A stretch of DNA of 39,298 nucleotides from Granulicella sp. S156 (GTDB taxonomy: Bacteria > Acidobacteriota > Terriglobia > Terriglobales > Acidobacteriaceae): NCBI RefSeq assembly GCF_009766105.1, contig NZ_LMUH01000025.1:213322-252619 (forward strand). The letters are read 5' to 3'. Below, piece by piece: positions 39,055 through 39,298 of this stretch. The notes beneath the pieces are model-generated. The model ran no database searches. It had not been told where the DNA came from and worked only from the letters and a program-made list of their open reading frames with translations. Position 1 is the stretch's first letter, and the number at the start of each line of letters is the position of its first letter. Made by a program: the position numbers and the translations under genes.

Positions 39055-39298
39055 TCAGTTGGCGGACGGCCGGCTGATCTGGTCGATGACAAGGCTTTCA
39101 ATCGTTCCTTTGGCAGACTGGAGTTTGAGGCCGAGCTGTTCTTTGAGCACAGTAAAGAGCGATGGGTCGACGGAGTCAGGAGTCTCTTCTGGCGTCCATT
39201 CGATCTGAAAGTCGAAGTTGCCTTTGAGGTCGGTGTGGTCCTCGACGGGGCGGCCGACCTGGCGGCGAAGCGCGGCTGCAATGTCAGCCATCGACATC
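39055..39298 (-). CDS. TIGR03435-family soil-associated protein, C-terminal fragment (5' end beyond window)
   Basis: Only the last 80 or so residues are visible; the gene enters from the right edge. The text SMADIAAALRRQVGRPVEDHTDLKGNFDFQIEW followed by DPSLFTVLKEQLGLKLQSAKGTIESLVIDQISRPS is the typical ending of TIGR03435 proteins, a large paralogous family found almost only in Acidobacteriota and a few other soil bacteria. Their function is unknown; many have a signal peptide or follow BlaR1-like sensor genes. The N-terminus, start codon and upstream neighbours cannot be seen. It converges with the LytTR regulator gene, 79 bp apart. Confidence 0.85.
   Translation of the reverse strand, partial: MSMADIAAALRRQVGRPVEDHTDLKGNFDFQIEWTPEETPDSVDPSLFTVLKEQLGLKLQSAKGTIESLVIDQISRPSAN

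Noticed and set aside
38972..39208. Plus-strand frame after the LytTR gene
   Set aside because: It is antisense to the TIGR03435 C-terminus, which matches a known family ending.
1..39298. CRISPR array, tRNA/rRNA genes, prophage or complete insertion sequence
   Set aside because: No regularly spaced repeats, no cloverleaf-like sequences with the expected invariant bases, and no integrase, capsid or transposase genes were seen. The repeats found are irregular and intergenic.

Overview
The window looks like a chromosome segment of an Acidobacteriota bacterium, probably class Terriglobia (Granulicella, Edaphobacter or Terriglobus type). Two lineage markers support this: a PadR regulator followed by a large 'acidobacterial duplicated orphan permease' (ADOP, 15900-18910), and the C-terminus of a TIGR03435-type soil-associated protein at the right edge. 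The DNA is GC-rich and densely coding, with about 31 genes on both strands. I see no tRNA, rRNA, CRISPR array, phage or intact insertion sequence.

Layout. 1-1542: two tandem TPM-domain envelope proteins, the first cut by the window edge. 1574-4705: oligopeptidase B and an unrecognised membrane protein. 4702-8296: an ABC exporter, a small membrane protein and a CusF-SCO1 copper lipoprotein. 8699-12494: an MFS transporter, a DUF4097 surface or periplasmic protein and an M20 metallopeptidase. 12637-15707: an NAD(P)-binding protein, an SDR with a divergent TetR regulator, and a DinB-fold enzyme. 15704-15820: a MITE-like inverted-repeat element. 15900-18910: PadR-ADOP. 19092-25571: an AddB-like Fe-S nuclease and an AddA-like helicase-nuclease. 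25689-27969: a receiver protein and a CHASE3 histidine kinase. 28030-31721: a Tat-exported ferritin-like protein, threonine aldolase and HemW. 31787-35575: a second ABC exporter followed by an FtsX-type permease and its ATPase. 35595-36989: a flavin reductase-like protein and a cytochrome P460. 37102-38975: a LytS/LytTR two-component pair. 39055-end: the TIGR03435 fragment.

Working units. The clearest are: the AddB/AddA-like pair (double-strand break processing); PadR with ADOP, with two putative operators; TetR with the SDR, sharing a tandem operator; the permease-ATPase pair with an 8-nt overlap; and the LytS/LytTR pair with a 4-nt overlap. Most other genes look like independent housekeeping or envelope functions.

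The most unusual content is between the genes. Two families of modular repeats occupy intergenic space. One combines a pyrimidine hexamer tract with two fixed modules. The other consists of small hairpins that keep a CTTTAG-like apex while their stems differ in a compensated way. One repeat copy supplies the last codons and stop of the TetR gene. A 117-bp MITE-like element begins in the stop codon of the DinB gene. Separately, eight genes have a TANNNT box 5-8 nt upstream of their start codon and almost all of them lack a Shine-Dalgarno sequence, suggesting leaderless transcripts. I found no clear new multi-gene system; the repeats and the leaderless pattern are the best leads.
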